Positions 29,750-38,783 are shown, counted from the first letter of the stretch. The stretch is 64,000 nucleotides of DNA from Methanocaldococcus vulcanius M7 (GCF_000024625.1 NC_013407.1:744001-808000), one strand, 5' to 3'. A program made the numbers and translations. Notes: generated by a model not told the origin, from the sequence alone.

Positions 29750-29882
29750 TTCCTCACCTTCTAATGTTGATTATATTTAGTTTCATTATATTTTTATATT
29801 TTTATGTTTAGTTAAATTTATTTAATTTTGTTAGGTTATATTAAACCCATTTTACTTTTTTAAATGCTTATTTTAGCAGATT

Positions 29883-30953
29883 TTACTGATTCATAAGTTT
29901 TTTAAATGCTTCCTTCCATGCAATTGCTACCGGTTCTCTTTCGAAGTTTATTTCAGTTCTTTTAACTTTTATTGCGTTAATTGGGCATGCCTTACTACAA
30001 GCTCCACACAAAACACATAGATTTTGATTTATTATGAGTCGTGGCACTTTTTCTGCCTTGTCTTTTGGCATTGGGAATTCTAACGCACCACACGGACAGA
30101 TAGCTACACAAGCTCCACAGGCGTTGCAGGCATCAACATCAATTATAACTTCTCCTTTGAATGGTTTTTCAACCTCTATCGCTTCTGCTGGGCAAATAAA
30201 GGCACACCATCCACAGGTTACGCAGGCATCCTTATCAACAACTGTTTTTCCGTTAATGTCTTTATATAATTCTGCTTTTGGTATTCTTTTCATCATTGGA
30301 CATTTGTAGCAAATAACCTCTATTGCATTGTGCGGACAAACAAATTCACAAACTTTACAGTATACGCATTTATCTGAGTTAACTTCTATATCTGTTATTG
30401 GTTTTGGGTTTGATGGCGTTGGATAGCAGTATTTTAGGTCTATGGCATCAGCAGGACAGTAATCAGCACAGATTCCACACAAAACACATTTCTCCTTGTT
30501 TATGTTTACTTCTCCAATAACAAACTTACTTCTCTCAGCCAGTGTTTTTTCAACTTCTATTGCTGATTGTGGACAAACCATTTCACACTGCTCACACAAG
30601 ACACACTTATCCTGTGAAATTTTAATATCTCTTTTTATCTTTGGGTATCTTTCATCTTCTTTTATTGATTTTCCATTTATTTTCAAATCCATTGCATTAA
30701 AAGGACATGCTGATGCACACATTCCACACAAAACACACTTTTCTTCATCAATATCCAATTTTGGGGCAATAATATCCCCTTTTGCAATAGCTCCAAGAGG
30801 ACCCATTGCTATTGCTTCAACAGGACATATGTCTGCACATATTCCACAACCAACACATGGTTCATCATTCCATAAAAGTTCTCTTGTTTCTATCTTTCCA
30901 TCTCTATATATCCTAAATCCGTTTTCGAATGTTTCTTTTACTTGCTCGATCAT
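29883..30953 (-). CDS. fwdF: Formylmethanofuran dehydrogenase subunit F, polyferredoxin
   Basis: The 356-residue protein contains eight C-x2-C-x2-C-x3-C-P motifs, from CVGCGICADICP near residue 33 to CVLCGACSKACP near the C-terminus, so it should carry eight [4Fe-4S] clusters. In this family it wires electrons to the core, probably from heterodisulfide reductase/hydrogenase partners. An extra CYKCP pair sits between motifs 5 and 6. The ribosome site GGAGGAA is formed by the last codons of the upstream HTH-ferredoxin gene, 2 bp away, so both are translated from one message. MJ1166-like. Confidence 0.95.
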   Translation of the reverse strand: MIEQVKETFENGFRIYRDGKIETRELLWNDEPCVGCGICADICPVEAIAMGPLGAIAKGDIIAPKLDIDEEKCVLCGMCASACPFNAMDLKINGKSIKEDERYPKIKRDIKISQDKCVLCEQCEMVCPQSAIEVEKTLAERSKFVIGEVNINKEKCVLCGICADYCPADAIDLKYCYPTPSNPKPITDIEVNSDKCVYCKVCEFVCPHNAIEVICYKCPMMKRIPKAELYKDINGKTVVDKDACVTCGWCAFICPAEAIEVEKPFKGEVIIDVDACNACGACVAICPCGALEFPMPKDKAEKVPRLIINQNLCVLCGACSKACPINAIKVKRTEINFEREPVAIAWKEAFKKLMNQ

Positions 30954-30955
30954 GG

Positions 30956-31396
30956 TTATTCCTCCTTAACAAATTTTAGCGAGTTAGTAGGACATTGAAG
31001 AGTGCATGAACCGCAGAGATAACAGGAGTTTTCATCTATCTTTAACTTAAAGTTATCCAGTGTGAGTGCTACACACACAAGACATGAACCGCAAGCGATA
31101 CATGACTTTTCATTCCATATGAGTTTTACACCATATAATTCTTTTATTAAGTTTTTTGCAAGGTTTTTATCATCTGTTAATGAATGGATCAACTTTGATC
31201 CATAATTCGGAGGAAGATCTTCTATTGTTTTAGCAACATTTAAGATTTTCCTCTTTGGATACCTTCCAGAAAGATAATGAGAAACGATAGACCTATCGCT
31301 TTTAATAATCTTTGCTATTTCTCTTTGAATCATTCCTTTTCTTCTTAGTTTCATTGCAACTATTGCCTTTATCCCTGAAAGAATATGCTCTGGCAT
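30956..31396 (-). CDS. HTH-ferredoxin fusion protein, probable regulator heading the fwd operon
   Basis: About 146 residues. The N-terminal half is a helix-turn-helix: RRKGMIQREIAKIIKSDRS followed by IVSHYLSGRYPKR as recognition helix. The C-terminal half is ferredoxin-like with a normal motif CYLCGSCTLQCP and an abnormal first motif CIACGSCLVC, spaced C-x2-C-x2-C-x2-C without the usual Cys-Pro. This suggests DNA binding controlled by an iron-sulfur cluster. The GTGAG before Met6 favours 31396; an ATG at 31411 is the alternative. It starts the fwd operon and may autoregulate it. MJ1165-like; I know of no experiment on its function. Confidence 0.8.
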   Translation of the reverse strand: MPEHILSGIKAIVAMKLRRKGMIQREIAKIIKSDRSIVSHYLSGRYPKRKILNVAKTIEDLPPNYGSKLIHSLTDDKNLAKNLIKELYGVKLIWNEKSCIACGSCLVCVALTLDNFKLKIDENSCYLCGSCTLQCPTNSLKFVKEE

Positions 31397-31483
31397 TGTC
31401 TCACATGACATTATTGATGTTATTTTACAATTATTATATATAGGGTATGTATAAAATCCAAGTAGAAACTAATATATATTGCT

Positions 31484-31498
31484 GTGAGCATTGCTCAC
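31484..31498. promoter_or_regulatory. Palindromic operator candidate in the fwd divergent promoter region
   Basis: Perfect inverted repeat GTGAGCA-T-TGCTCAC, 7-bp arms with one central base. It is GC-richer than its surroundings and too tight to be a good RNA hairpin, so a dimeric DNA-binding protein is the likely reader. It lies about 45 bp upstream of the minus-strand TATA box CTATATATAAT (near 31434-31446) of the fwd operon. Confidence 0.6.
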
Positions 31499-31515
31499 TT
31501 TTTAATGACATTCTA

Positions 31516-31541
31516 AAAATAGGAATAAAAGTTCCTATTTT
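31516..31541. promoter_or_regulatory. 26-bp palindrome near the divergent HTH regulator promoter
   Basis: Perfect 10-bp arms AAAATAGGAA and TTCCTATTTT around a 6-bp centre. It lies between the first palindrome and the TATA-like sequences (TTTATATTGG, TTATATTAATATATC, about 31555-31584) of the plus-strand regulator gene. It could be an operator, or in RNA a hairpin, though no transcript is predicted to start upstream of it. Confidence 0.55.
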
Positions 31542-31641
31542 GGAAGACAACCTTTATATTGGTAAATTATATTAATATATCATTGACCATAAAAAATAAA
31601 TATCACGATGATTTAGATTAGAAGAATTTACGGTGATCAGT

Positions 31642-32586
31642 ATGAGAGAGATATTAATATCTGAATGTATAGAATTATTAAGGGCTCATAAGTTTATTGT
31701 TTCAAAACCACTGGGAAGAAGTTGTTTTGATATGGTTGCAAGTAAGGAAGATATTCGACTTATTTTAAAAATATTAAAAAATATAGACAGTTTAAGTAAA
31801 GATCAGTCAAAAGAATTAAAAAAGATCAGCAAGATACTTCATGGAACTCCTTTAATAATTGGAATAAGGACAAGAAACGCTCCAATGGAGCACGGAGTTG
31901 TTTATGATCGATATAATATAAAGGCAGTTACTTTTGAGACATTTAGGGATTATTTAGAGGGAAGTCCGCCCATGGTTTATGCAAATAGAGGAGGATTTTT
32001 TGTAAAGATAGATGGAAATGTATTAAAAGAGGTTAGAGAGTCGATGGGCATTTCGGTTGGGAAACTTGCAGAGGTTGCAGGTGTTTCAAGAAAGGCAATA
32101 TACAAATATGAAACGCAGATGGCTAATCCATCAGTAGATGTAGCTATTAAAATAGAGGAATTTTTAGATGTCCCACTGGTTAGGGGCATAGATCTGTTTG
32201 AGCCCGTTGAAGACGAGGATGTTGAGAACAAATTAGAAAATTTAGAGGATTTTAAAAAGGAAGCAATAAATTTTTTAAATGACCTGGGATTTAAATCGTT
32301 CGTTGTTGAGAAAGCACCTTTCGATGCTGTGGCAGAAAAAGATACCGAAAAAGATATGAATATTCTACTAACCAACATAGAGGAAAAAAGTAGTGAGGAA
32401 GTAAAGAGAAAGGCACTTTTTGTTAGAGAACTTTCTAAAATGTTGGATGGATATTCTCTCCTAATATTAGAAGAAAAAGAAAAAGAATACAAAAATTTAC
32501 CGGTTATTAGTTTAAATGAATTAAAAAAGATGGATGATGCTCTTGAATTGATAGAGCATATAAAGTCCATGTTAAAATCATTTTAA
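31642..32586 (+). CDS. Putative HTH-type transcriptional regulator (XRE domain with nuclease-like halves)
   Basis: About 314 residues. A central Cro/C1-type HTH (about 130-185: LKEVRESMGISVGKLAEVAGVS, then RKAIYKYETQMANPS) lies between two related regions, each resembling a small restriction-endonuclease-like fold without obvious catalytic residues (HKFIVSKPLGRSCFDMVAS and LGFKSFVVEKAPFDAVAEK). It matches the family known as putative HTH-type regulators such as MJ1164. The start is ATG at 31642 after GGTGAT; the GTG at 31633 is part of that site. It is divergent from the fwd operon and probably regulates it or itself through the palindromes between. Confidence 0.85.
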   Translation: MREILISECIELLRAHKFIVSKPLGRSCFDMVASKEDIRLILKILKNIDSLSKDQSKELKKISKILHGTPLIIGIRTRNAPMEHGVVYDRYNIKAVTFETFRDYLEGSPPMVYANRGGFFVKIDGNVLKEVRESMGISVGKLAEVAGVSRKAIYKYETQMANPSVDVAIKIEEFLDVPLVRGIDLFEPVEDEDVENKLENLEDFKKEAINFLNDLGFKSFVVEKAPFDAVAEKDTEKDMNILLTNIEEKSSEEVKRKALFVRELSKMLDGYSLLILEEKEKEYKNLPVISLNELKKMDDALELIEHIKSMLKSF

Positions 32587-32611
32587 AATTTGATTCAGTT
32601 TTTTACTGTTC

Positions 32612-33457
32612 TTATTTTGACTTTTTATATTCTGTTATGTAATATTTTAATATTCCAGCGTTTAATAGCCAAGTATTTAAAATATCCGCAACTAATGCTA
32701 AAATTAGAACGGTAGCAATGTTTGCCAGTATCTCTGCTACTGGGATGAATAACTTCACTACAATCAGTAGGATAAGCATTGCAGTTATTGTTGTTAAAGT
32801 CATAGTTAATCCTGTCTTCATTGCTTCTTTTACTGTTTCATCAAAACTCTTTGTTAATCGTTTTAAAACTCTTGTAGTTAATAAAATGTCTGAATCTACA
32901 CTGTATCCGATAACCATTAAAAGTGCTGCAATAGTTGCAGACGAAAGTTCTATTTTCAGTAAACTCATTCCTCCCAATGCCATTATTATATCCGAGAGAG
33001 CGGAGAGGATTATAGCCCCACTTGGTACTGGACTTCTGAAATATAGGTAGACAACAATAGCCATAAACAAAAATGCAAACCCAACGGCTTTAAATCCTTC
33101 TTCAAAAAACTTTTTACTTAAAGTTGCTCCGATAGTTTTTTCTGAGTAATCCAACTTACTTAAACTATCCACATGAAAGAACTCCATAACCTTCTGTTTT
33201 ACAAAATCAACATATTCATTTTTACATCTGATTACAATGTAATAACCATCCGCTGATTTAAGTTTTTTCACGGTTGCTTTTCCATCGAGCATTTCTTTTA
33301 ATGGAGTAATATCAATATCTTTATTTACTTTTATCGTTATTTCAGTTCCTCCTGTTATATCTATACTTTTTGGAATCCCATTAACACCGATCAACACGAT
33401 GGAGAGGATTAAAAGGCATAAAGGGATAGCTATCGATACTCTATAATCCTTTATCAT
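32612..33457 (-). CDS. secF: Preprotein translocase subunit SecF
   Basis: Assists protein export with SecD in the cytoplasmic membrane. The 281-residue protein has the SecD/SecF layout: a first membrane helix (VSIAIPLCLLILSIVLIGVNG), an outer domain with GIPKSIDITGGTEI, then five helices. Conserved segments are GATLSKKFFEEGFKAVGFAF, GYSVDSDILLTTRVL and AMKTGLTMTLTTITAM. secD is not adjacent, which is unusual because the two are often neighbours. Convergent with the HTH regulator gene and divergent from the membrane winged-helix gene. Confidence 0.93.
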   Translation of the reverse strand: MIKDYRVSIAIPLCLLILSIVLIGVNGIPKSIDITGGTEITIKVNKDIDITPLKEMLDGKATVKKLKSADGYYIVIRCKNEYVDFVKQKVMEFFHVDSLSKLDYSEKTIGATLSKKFFEEGFKAVGFAFLFMAIVVYLYFRSPVPSGAIILSALSDIIMALGGMSLLKIELSSATIAALLMVIGYSVDSDILLTTRVLKRLTKSFDETVKEAMKTGLTMTLTTITAMLILLIVVKLFIPVAEILANIATVLILALVADILNTWLLNAGILKYYITEYKKSK

Positions 33458-33719
33458 CGTTCCAACCTCTTACTCTTTACATTATTTAAATTTAATTTAA
33501 TCGCAATCGTTTATTTAATTACTTTATTCAATAGATCTTATCTATTACATTCGTTTGAAAATTATGTTATTATCTTTTTTAACATTATATCTTTTTTCTC
33601 TTAATTAGCTATTATAATGTTGTAATTTTTATGTTTCAAATTTTTTAACATTAAGTTGTTAGAGAACTTTAAGATAAATTTTTATATAAAAACAGTTGTT
33701 ATATAGATACAAATACTTT

Positions 33720-35078
33720 ATGGTCAAGGTGATATTCATCAAACCAAGAGATGCGGTTATTTTTTTATTGTTATTGTTTGTAGCGATCAACGCATCTTCC
33801 TCGTATGTAATTAAAAATCTAAATATTGACTGCATTGTTAATCCTGATGATACAATAAATGAGACAATAAAATTTGTGGTATACAACAACGAGGACAGAA
33901 ATCTTACTGAAATATCGTATACAATCCCTCAATCAATAAAAAATTTTACAATAACATCATCTAACGGGGTTAAAGGATACAGTGCACTATACAACGAAGG
34001 GGTTACAGAACTTGATATAGAGTTTAATAAACCATTGTCAAAAGGGGACTCAACAAATATAACAATAAATTGTATAGTTAGAGATGCAATATGGACTAAA
34101 AATGGAATTAAACAACTGATAATGAGCTTTCCAATATCATCAAACAAGGCAGAGATAAAGATCGTTCTTCCACCTGGAGCGGTTATTCTTTCTCCAGAGG
34201 GAAATCTACTCGTCACCCCTTCAGGATATAAAATAACAACAGATGGAAAGCATCAAATAATTATATGGGATCTTTCACTAAATAAAGAAATAACCTTTAC
34301 AATAACGGTAAAATACACCTTCATATCCTACCCTACACATAACATTATAGAACATCCACTTGTTAATGAGAATTTGAAATATTTGTTGATAGTAGTTGTT
34401 ATAGGGGCGGTTATATTTGCGGGATTGTTTATAAGGGAAAGAAAACTTAGAAAAAATAATATAAAAAAGTTAGATGATTTAAATAATGAGATAGCATCTT
34501 TAAAAAATACTCTAAGTGAAAAAGAAAACCAACTTAAAGAAAAAGAAATACAATTAAATGAAAAAATAGATGAAATCAGAAAATTAGTGAGTAAAATAAA
34601 AGATCTTGAAGAAAAACTCGCAAGTGCAAGTAAAAATCTACTAAGTAAGGATGAGATAATAAATATCCTAAATGAGAAGATCGTTGATTATGAAAGTAAA
34701 ATTCAGAGGTTATTGGAAGAAAACTCAACATACAAGGAAAAAATAAACGCCTTAACTAAACAGATCGAAGACCTAACAAGAGAAAATCAACATCTCAAAG
34801 AAAAAATTATAAATCTAAGTAATATTGCTAAAAAATACGTAGAAGAGAAGAAAGGTGTCTTGTGGGACTTTTTAACTGAGGACGAAAAGATAATAATAGA
34901 TCTAATAAAAAAGCATGGGCATATTACACAAAAGGAGATTGTTGAGATGACTGGTATGAGTAAACCTAAGGTATCGAGAATAGTTTCGGAATTAGAAGAT
35001 AGGAAAATCATAAGAAAAGAAAAGATAGGAAGAATAAATAAATTGACACTTACTGATGAAAGTAAAAAACTTCTATAA
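33720..35078 (+). CDS. Membrane-anchored winged-helix protein with coiled coil
   Basis: About 452 residues in four parts. There is a signal or anchor (AVIFLLLLFVAINASSS); an external beta-rich domain to about residue 215; a membrane helix (YLLIVVVIGAVIFAGLFI); a long heptad-rich coiled coil full of Lys/Glu; and a C-terminal winged helix (EDEKIIIDLIKKHGHITQ, then KEIVEMTGMSKPKVSRIV). It therefore could carry an outside signal to DNA. The start is uncertain: ATG 33720 lacks a ribosome site and is close to the expected transcript end from the TATA box at 33681-33688, while GGTGAT at 33728 would serve a codon near 33738, which is ATC. Partner and target genes are unknown. Confidence 0.8.
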   Translation: MVKVIFIKPRDAVIFLLLLFVAINASSSYVIKNLNIDCIVNPDDTINETIKFVVYNNEDRNLTEISYTIPQSIKNFTITSSNGVKGYSALYNEGVTELDIEFNKPLSKGDSTNITINCIVRDAIWTKNGIKQLIMSFPISSNKAEIKIVLPPGAVILSPEGNLLVTPSGYKITTDGKHQIIIWDLSLNKEITFTITVKYTFISYPTHNIIEHPLVNENLKYLLIVVVIGAVIFAGLFIRERKLRKNNIKKLDDLNNEIASLKNTLSEKENQLKEKEIQLNEKIDEIRKLVSKIKDLEEKLASASKNLLSKDEIINILNEKIVDYESKIQRLLEENSTYKEKINALTKQIEDLTRENQHLKEKIINLSNIAKKYVEEKKGVLWDFLTEDEKIIIDLIKKHGHITQKEIVEMTGMSKPKVSRIVSELEDRKIIRKEKIGRINKLTLTDESKKLL

Positions 35079-35264
35079 AAATTTAAAAATAAAAATTATG
35101 AAAAGTAAAAATAAAAATATAAATAAAGAAATTAAAATTAAAAAATTAAATAGAGGGATAATTTAAAAATATGATTTAAAAAATATATTAAACATTTAAT
35201 AAACAATAAATACCTAATAAATTATATAAAATAAATTTAATAAAAGTGAATCTCGGGTGAGATG

Positions 35265-36485
35265 ATGAAAAAAATACTGATTTCTGTATGTGGGGAGGGT
35301 TTTGGACATACAACCCGATGTATTGCGGTTGGAGAGGCGTTAAAAGATGACTATGAAATAGCTTACATTGCATACGGAAAAAGTAAAGATTTTATTGCTA
35401 AATACAACTATCCCGTGTTTGAGACATTCCCCGAGATTAAACTTAAAGGAAAAGATGGAAAGTTCGATATAAAATCGAGTATATTTAATAAAGAGTATAG
35501 CCCTAAAAAAGCGGTTAAAAAAGAGTTAAAAATTATAAAAGAATACAACCCCGATTTAGTGATTTCTGATTGTAAATATAGTACTGTTGTTGCAGCAAAA
35601 CTTTTAAAAAAACCAGTTATGTGTATAAGCAATCAAAACTATACTCGATATAAATTAAAAACTGATTTAATTGTTTATCCAACGATGAAAGCCCTAAATA
35701 TGATAAATGAAAGATGTGAAAAATTTATCGTTCCTGATTTTCCACTACCCTATACAATATGTGAATATAACTTAAAAATTATAAAAAATATGGAGTTTAT
35801 AGGGCCATTAATACGATACGATATTGATTATTCAGATAACAACCAAAATAATACAGAAAAAGGCCACAATAAAGATTACAATGTTGATAATGATTACATA
35901 CTCAGTGTTATAGGTGGTTTTGAATACAGATATAAAATACTGGAAAAACTTGGAAATATTGCATTAAAAAATGATTTGAAAGTTAAACTTGTCTGTGGAA
36001 GTTATGATGTGGCTAAGCGATTAAAAAGAGACCTGCATTTAACTACATATAAAAATGAAAATATAGAAATAATTCCAATAACAACAGATATGAAAGAACT
36101 CATTAAAAATGCTGAGTTTGTAGTATCTCATGGAGGACATTCCACAATAATGGAATCCCTATCTTTTGGAAAACCATTAATTGTGATTCCTGATTTAGAT
36201 CATCCAGAACAGGGGAACAATGCAAAAAAAGTAAATGATTTAGGATGTGGAATACATCTCTCCTACAAAAATCTTGAAAAATTAGAGGAAGCAATATTTG
36301 ATATAAGAAATTTAAAATTCTATAAAAGAAATGCACTAAAAATGAAAGAACTTGCACAAAAATATAACGGAAAGAAAAATATAAAAAAGATTGTAGATGA
36401 ATTTTTCGAAACGAGAAAAAATTTAAGAAAATACTACTTAACCAACAAACTTATCAACAAATTTAGACCCAACATAAAATCCTAA
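35265..36485 (+). CDS. GT-B fold glycosyltransferase-like protein
   Basis: About 406 residues. The start [19 protein letters not shown] and the later [22 protein letters not shown] with [11 protein letters not shown] are the hallmark of MurG/UDP-glycosyltransferase (GT28/GT1-like) C-terminal nucleotide-sugar sites. The region around 195-215 is Asn/Asp-rich and low complexity. GGTGAG lies 5 bp before the second of two ATGs, so 35265 is preferred over 35262. It lies 40 bp before cofD and resembles MJ1255, whose acceptor is unknown. The C-terminal 40 residues are basic. Confidence 0.85.
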   Translation: MKKILISVCGEGFGHTTRCIAVGEALKDDYEIAYIAYGKSKDFIAKYNYPVFETFPEIKLKGKDGKFDIKSSIFNKEYSPKKAVKKELKIIKEYNPDLVISDCKYSTVVAAKLLKKPVMCISNQNYTRYKLKTDLIVYPTMKALNMINERCEKFIVPDFPLPYTICEYNLKIIKNMEFIGPLIRYDIDYSDNNQNNTEKGHNKDYNVDNDYILSVIGGFEYRYKILEKLGNIALKNDLKVKLVCGSYDVAKRLKRDLHLTTYKNENIEIIPITTDMKELIKNAEFVVSHGGHSTIMESLSFGKPLIVIPDLDHPEQGNNAKKVNDLGCGIHLSYKNLEKLEEAIFDIRNLKFYKRNALKMKELAQKYNGKKNIKKIVDEFFETRKNLRKYYLTNKLINKFRPNIKS

Positions 36486-36525
36486 AAAACTACTGAAAAC
36501 TTTTAACTTCTTTAACGGTGAGATC

Positions 36526-37452
36526 GTGATTACAGTTCTATCCGGAGGAACAGGGACGCCAAAACTCTTGCAAGGGTTAAAAAGAGTAGTAGACAGTAAA
36601 AATCTTTCTATAATAGTTAATACTGGCGAAGATACTTGGATAGGAGATCTTTATCTTTCCCCTGATGTAGATACTGTTTTATATACACTTTCAGATTTAA
36701 TAAATGAAGAAACATGGTATGGAGTAAAGGAGGATACTTTCTATACCTACAATCAATTAAAAATGCTTGGATTTGATGAGATTCTAAAAATAGGAGATAA
36801 AGACAGAGCATTAAAAATGCACAAAACATACTATTTGAGAAGAGGATACAAACTTTCAGAAGTTGTGGAAATGGAAAGGAAAGCATTAAATATCGATGCA
36901 AAAGTAATTCCAATGACAGATGATAAAGTTGAGACAAAAATACTTTCAAAAATTGAAGGAAAAGCCGATTTATTAAAATTTCACGACTTTTGGGTAAAAA
37001 GAAAAGGTGAAGTTGAAGTTTTAGATGTAATATATGAGAACTCGATATATGCGAAACCTTGCAGTGAAGCGATAAACGCAATAAAAAATAGTGAATTCGT
37101 TATAATTGGTCCCTCTAATCCAATAACATCAATAGGCCCAATTTTAAGTTTAGATGGAATAAAGGAAGAATTAAAACACAAAAAAGTTATTGTTGTATCT
37201 CCGATAGTAGGAAACTCAGCTGTTTCTGGACCTGCAGGAAAATTGATGAAAGTTAAAGGTTATGATGTTTCAGTTAAAGGGGTATATGAATATTACAAGG
37301 ACATAATAGATGTTTTAGTTATTGACTCCAAAGATAAAGATATTTCAGGAGAAATTCCCTGTGAGGTTTTAATAACAAACACCATTATGAAAACAATAGA
37401 CGATAAAATAAGATTAGCAAAAAATATAATAGAATTTTGTGGTTCTTTATGA
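36526..37452 (+). CDS. cofD: 2-phospho-L-lactate transferase, F420 biosynthesis
   Basis: Transfers the phospholactyl group to the deazaflavin FO to form F420-0. The 308-residue protein has the N-terminal nucleotide-binding LSGGTGTPKLLQGL, NTGEDTWIGDLYLSPDVDTVLYTL and GDKDRALKM, then IIGPSNPITSIGPIL and VSPIVGNSAVSGPAGKLM, all diagnostic for CofD. It starts with GTG after GGTGAGATC. Its stop overlaps the next gene as ATGA. MJ1256-like. ArfB at 13955 supplies an early step of the same pathway. Confidence 0.96.
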   Translation: MITVLSGGTGTPKLLQGLKRVVDSKNLSIIVNTGEDTWIGDLYLSPDVDTVLYTLSDLINEETWYGVKEDTFYTYNQLKMLGFDEILKIGDKDRALKMHKTYYLRRGYKLSEVVEMERKALNIDAKVIPMTDDKVETKILSKIEGKADLLKFHDFWVKRKGEVEVLDVIYENSIYAKPCSEAINAIKNSEFVIIGPSNPITSIGPILSLDGIKEELKHKKVIVVSPIVGNSAVSGPAGKLMKVKGYDVSVKGVYEYYKDIIDVLVIDSKDKDISGEIPCEVLITNTIMKTIDDKIRLAKNIIEFCGSL

Positions 37453-38498
37453 GGCCGGTAGCATTGATCACCACAAAACCGGGATTCGAGCCAGAACTTA
37501 AAAAAGAAATTGAATCCCTTAAAATAAAGAAAAAGGTTGTATGGACACCATTTAGAGGATTACTAAAAGTATTATCTTACGATCCTAACAAATTTTTAAG
37601 AGAAGTAGAGTATAATAAGGAAGAACTTAAATTTTTATTTCGAGTAATTCCATTAGAAAAAGAGTGTGAGACAAATATAGAAAGCATAAAGAGGGCAGTT
37701 TTTTCTTTAATTGAAAAGAAAAAAGATAAAATAATTGGTAAATCTTTTGTTGTAAGATGCAACAGAAGAGGATCGCATTCATTTAAAAGTGAGGATATAG
37801 AAAGAGAAATTGGAAAATACATCTTAGATAAATTTAATAATTTAAATTTAAAAGTAAATTTAAAAAACTGGGATTTTAAAGTAAATATTGAAATCTTACA
37901 AGATGAATCTTACGTTTCAGTATTTACTGAGAGTTTTAAAGATATTTCAATACATAAAAACATACAAAACTTAGAAAAGTTAAAAAAGTATGAAGCGAGA
38001 CCATTGAATAGATCAGAGAGAAAAATGCAGGAGTTAATAGAAAAGTTTCCAGAGTTGTTTATCGATCTTAATTGTGTGGTAGATATAGGCGCATCTCCAG
38101 GAGGTTGGGCTAAACTCTTATCTAAATTAGCAAAAAAGGTTTATGCGATAGATACCGGAGAATTAAAAGTTAAAAATGACAATATCATTCATATAAAAAA
38201 GAGGGCAGAATCTGTAAATTTTAAAGAGGATATTAACGAAGATATTGACCTAATAACTAATGATACTAATTTATATCCTATTGAATCGATTTTGTTAACA
38301 CTAAGATTTGTAAACTATTTGAAATCAGGAGGTTATATTATCCACACAGTAAAAGCTGAGGACTATTCTAAAAAGAAATCCTCTTTGAGTGAAATTTTAG
38401 AGATATTGAACCGTAGATCAGATATTCACATATATAAGATAATTAATTTAAAGGCAAATACTAAAAATGAACTCACATTGATACTCAAAAAAGTGTAG
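37449..38498 (+). CDS. THUMP domain and FtsJ/RrmJ-like RNA methyltransferase
   Basis: About 349 residues. The N-terminal half (about 50-165) looks like a ferredoxin-like plus THUMP RNA-binding region. The C-terminal half is a 2'-O-ribose methyltransferase with the AdoMet loop VVDIGASPGGWAKLL, the catalytic Lys/Asp positions around LNRSERKMQELIEKFP and LITNDTN, and Lys in HTVKAED. The overall plan resembles bacterial RlmM, which methylates 23S rRNA C2498, but the target here is unknown. The ATG overlaps the cofD stop, so it is translationally coupled to it. MJ1257-like. Confidence 0.85.
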   Translation: MRPVALITTKPGFEPELKKEIESLKIKKKVVWTPFRGLLKVLSYDPNKFLREVEYNKEELKFLFRVIPLEKECETNIESIKRAVFSLIEKKKDKIIGKSFVVRCNRRGSHSFKSEDIEREIGKYILDKFNNLNLKVNLKNWDFKVNIEILQDESYVSVFTESFKDISIHKNIQNLEKLKKYEARPLNRSERKMQELIEKFPELFIDLNCVVDIGASPGGWAKLLSKLAKKVYAIDTGELKVKNDNIIHIKKRAESVNFKEDINEDIDLITNDTNLYPIESILLTLRFVNYLKSGGYIIHTVKAEDYSKKKSSLSEILEILNRRSDIHIYKIINLKANTKNELTLILKKV

Positions 38499-38523
38499 CA
38501 AAAATATTATGGAATATTTCCGA

Positions 38524-38536
38524 AAAATATATATAC
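38524..38536 (+). promoter_or_regulatory. TATA box of the histone gene
   Basis: AAAATATATATAC with CCGAA just upstream as a BRE-like element, 44 bp before the histone ATG. Transcription would start near 38556, leaving a short leader with GAGGTGAT. Confidence 0.55.
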
Positions 38537-38579
38537 TGCAAAATAGAAAATTGAAAATGTAAATTTCTGAGGTGATATT

Positions 38580-38783
38580 ATGGCTGAGCTTCCAGTTGCA
38601 CCATGCGTAAGGATATTGAAAAAGGCGGGAGCAGAGAGAGTTAGTGAAGAGGCAGGAAAATACTTTGCTGAGGTATTAGAAGAAATTGCATTAGAGATCG
38701 CTAAGAAATCTGTCGAATTGGCTAAGCATGCGAAGAGAAAGACCGTTAAAGTTGAAGATGTAAAGATGGCTTTGAATGGATAG
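38580..38783 (+). CDS. Archaeal histone
   Basis: The 67-residue single histone fold of the HMf type has no tails: [21 protein letters not shown] (helix 1 and loop), [28 protein letters not shown] split over the long helix 2, then [14 protein letters not shown] (loop 2 and helix 3). Dimers wrap and compact DNA. GAGGTGATATT before ATG is the strongest type of ribosome site in this window, which fits high expression, and a T-rich tract at 38821-38832 is a good terminator. MJ1258-like. Methanocaldococcus has several paralogs, so I give no symbol. Confidence 0.97.
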   Translation: MAELPVAPCVRILKKAGAERVSEEAGKYFAEVLEEIALEIAKKSVELAKHAKRKTVKVEDVKMALNG

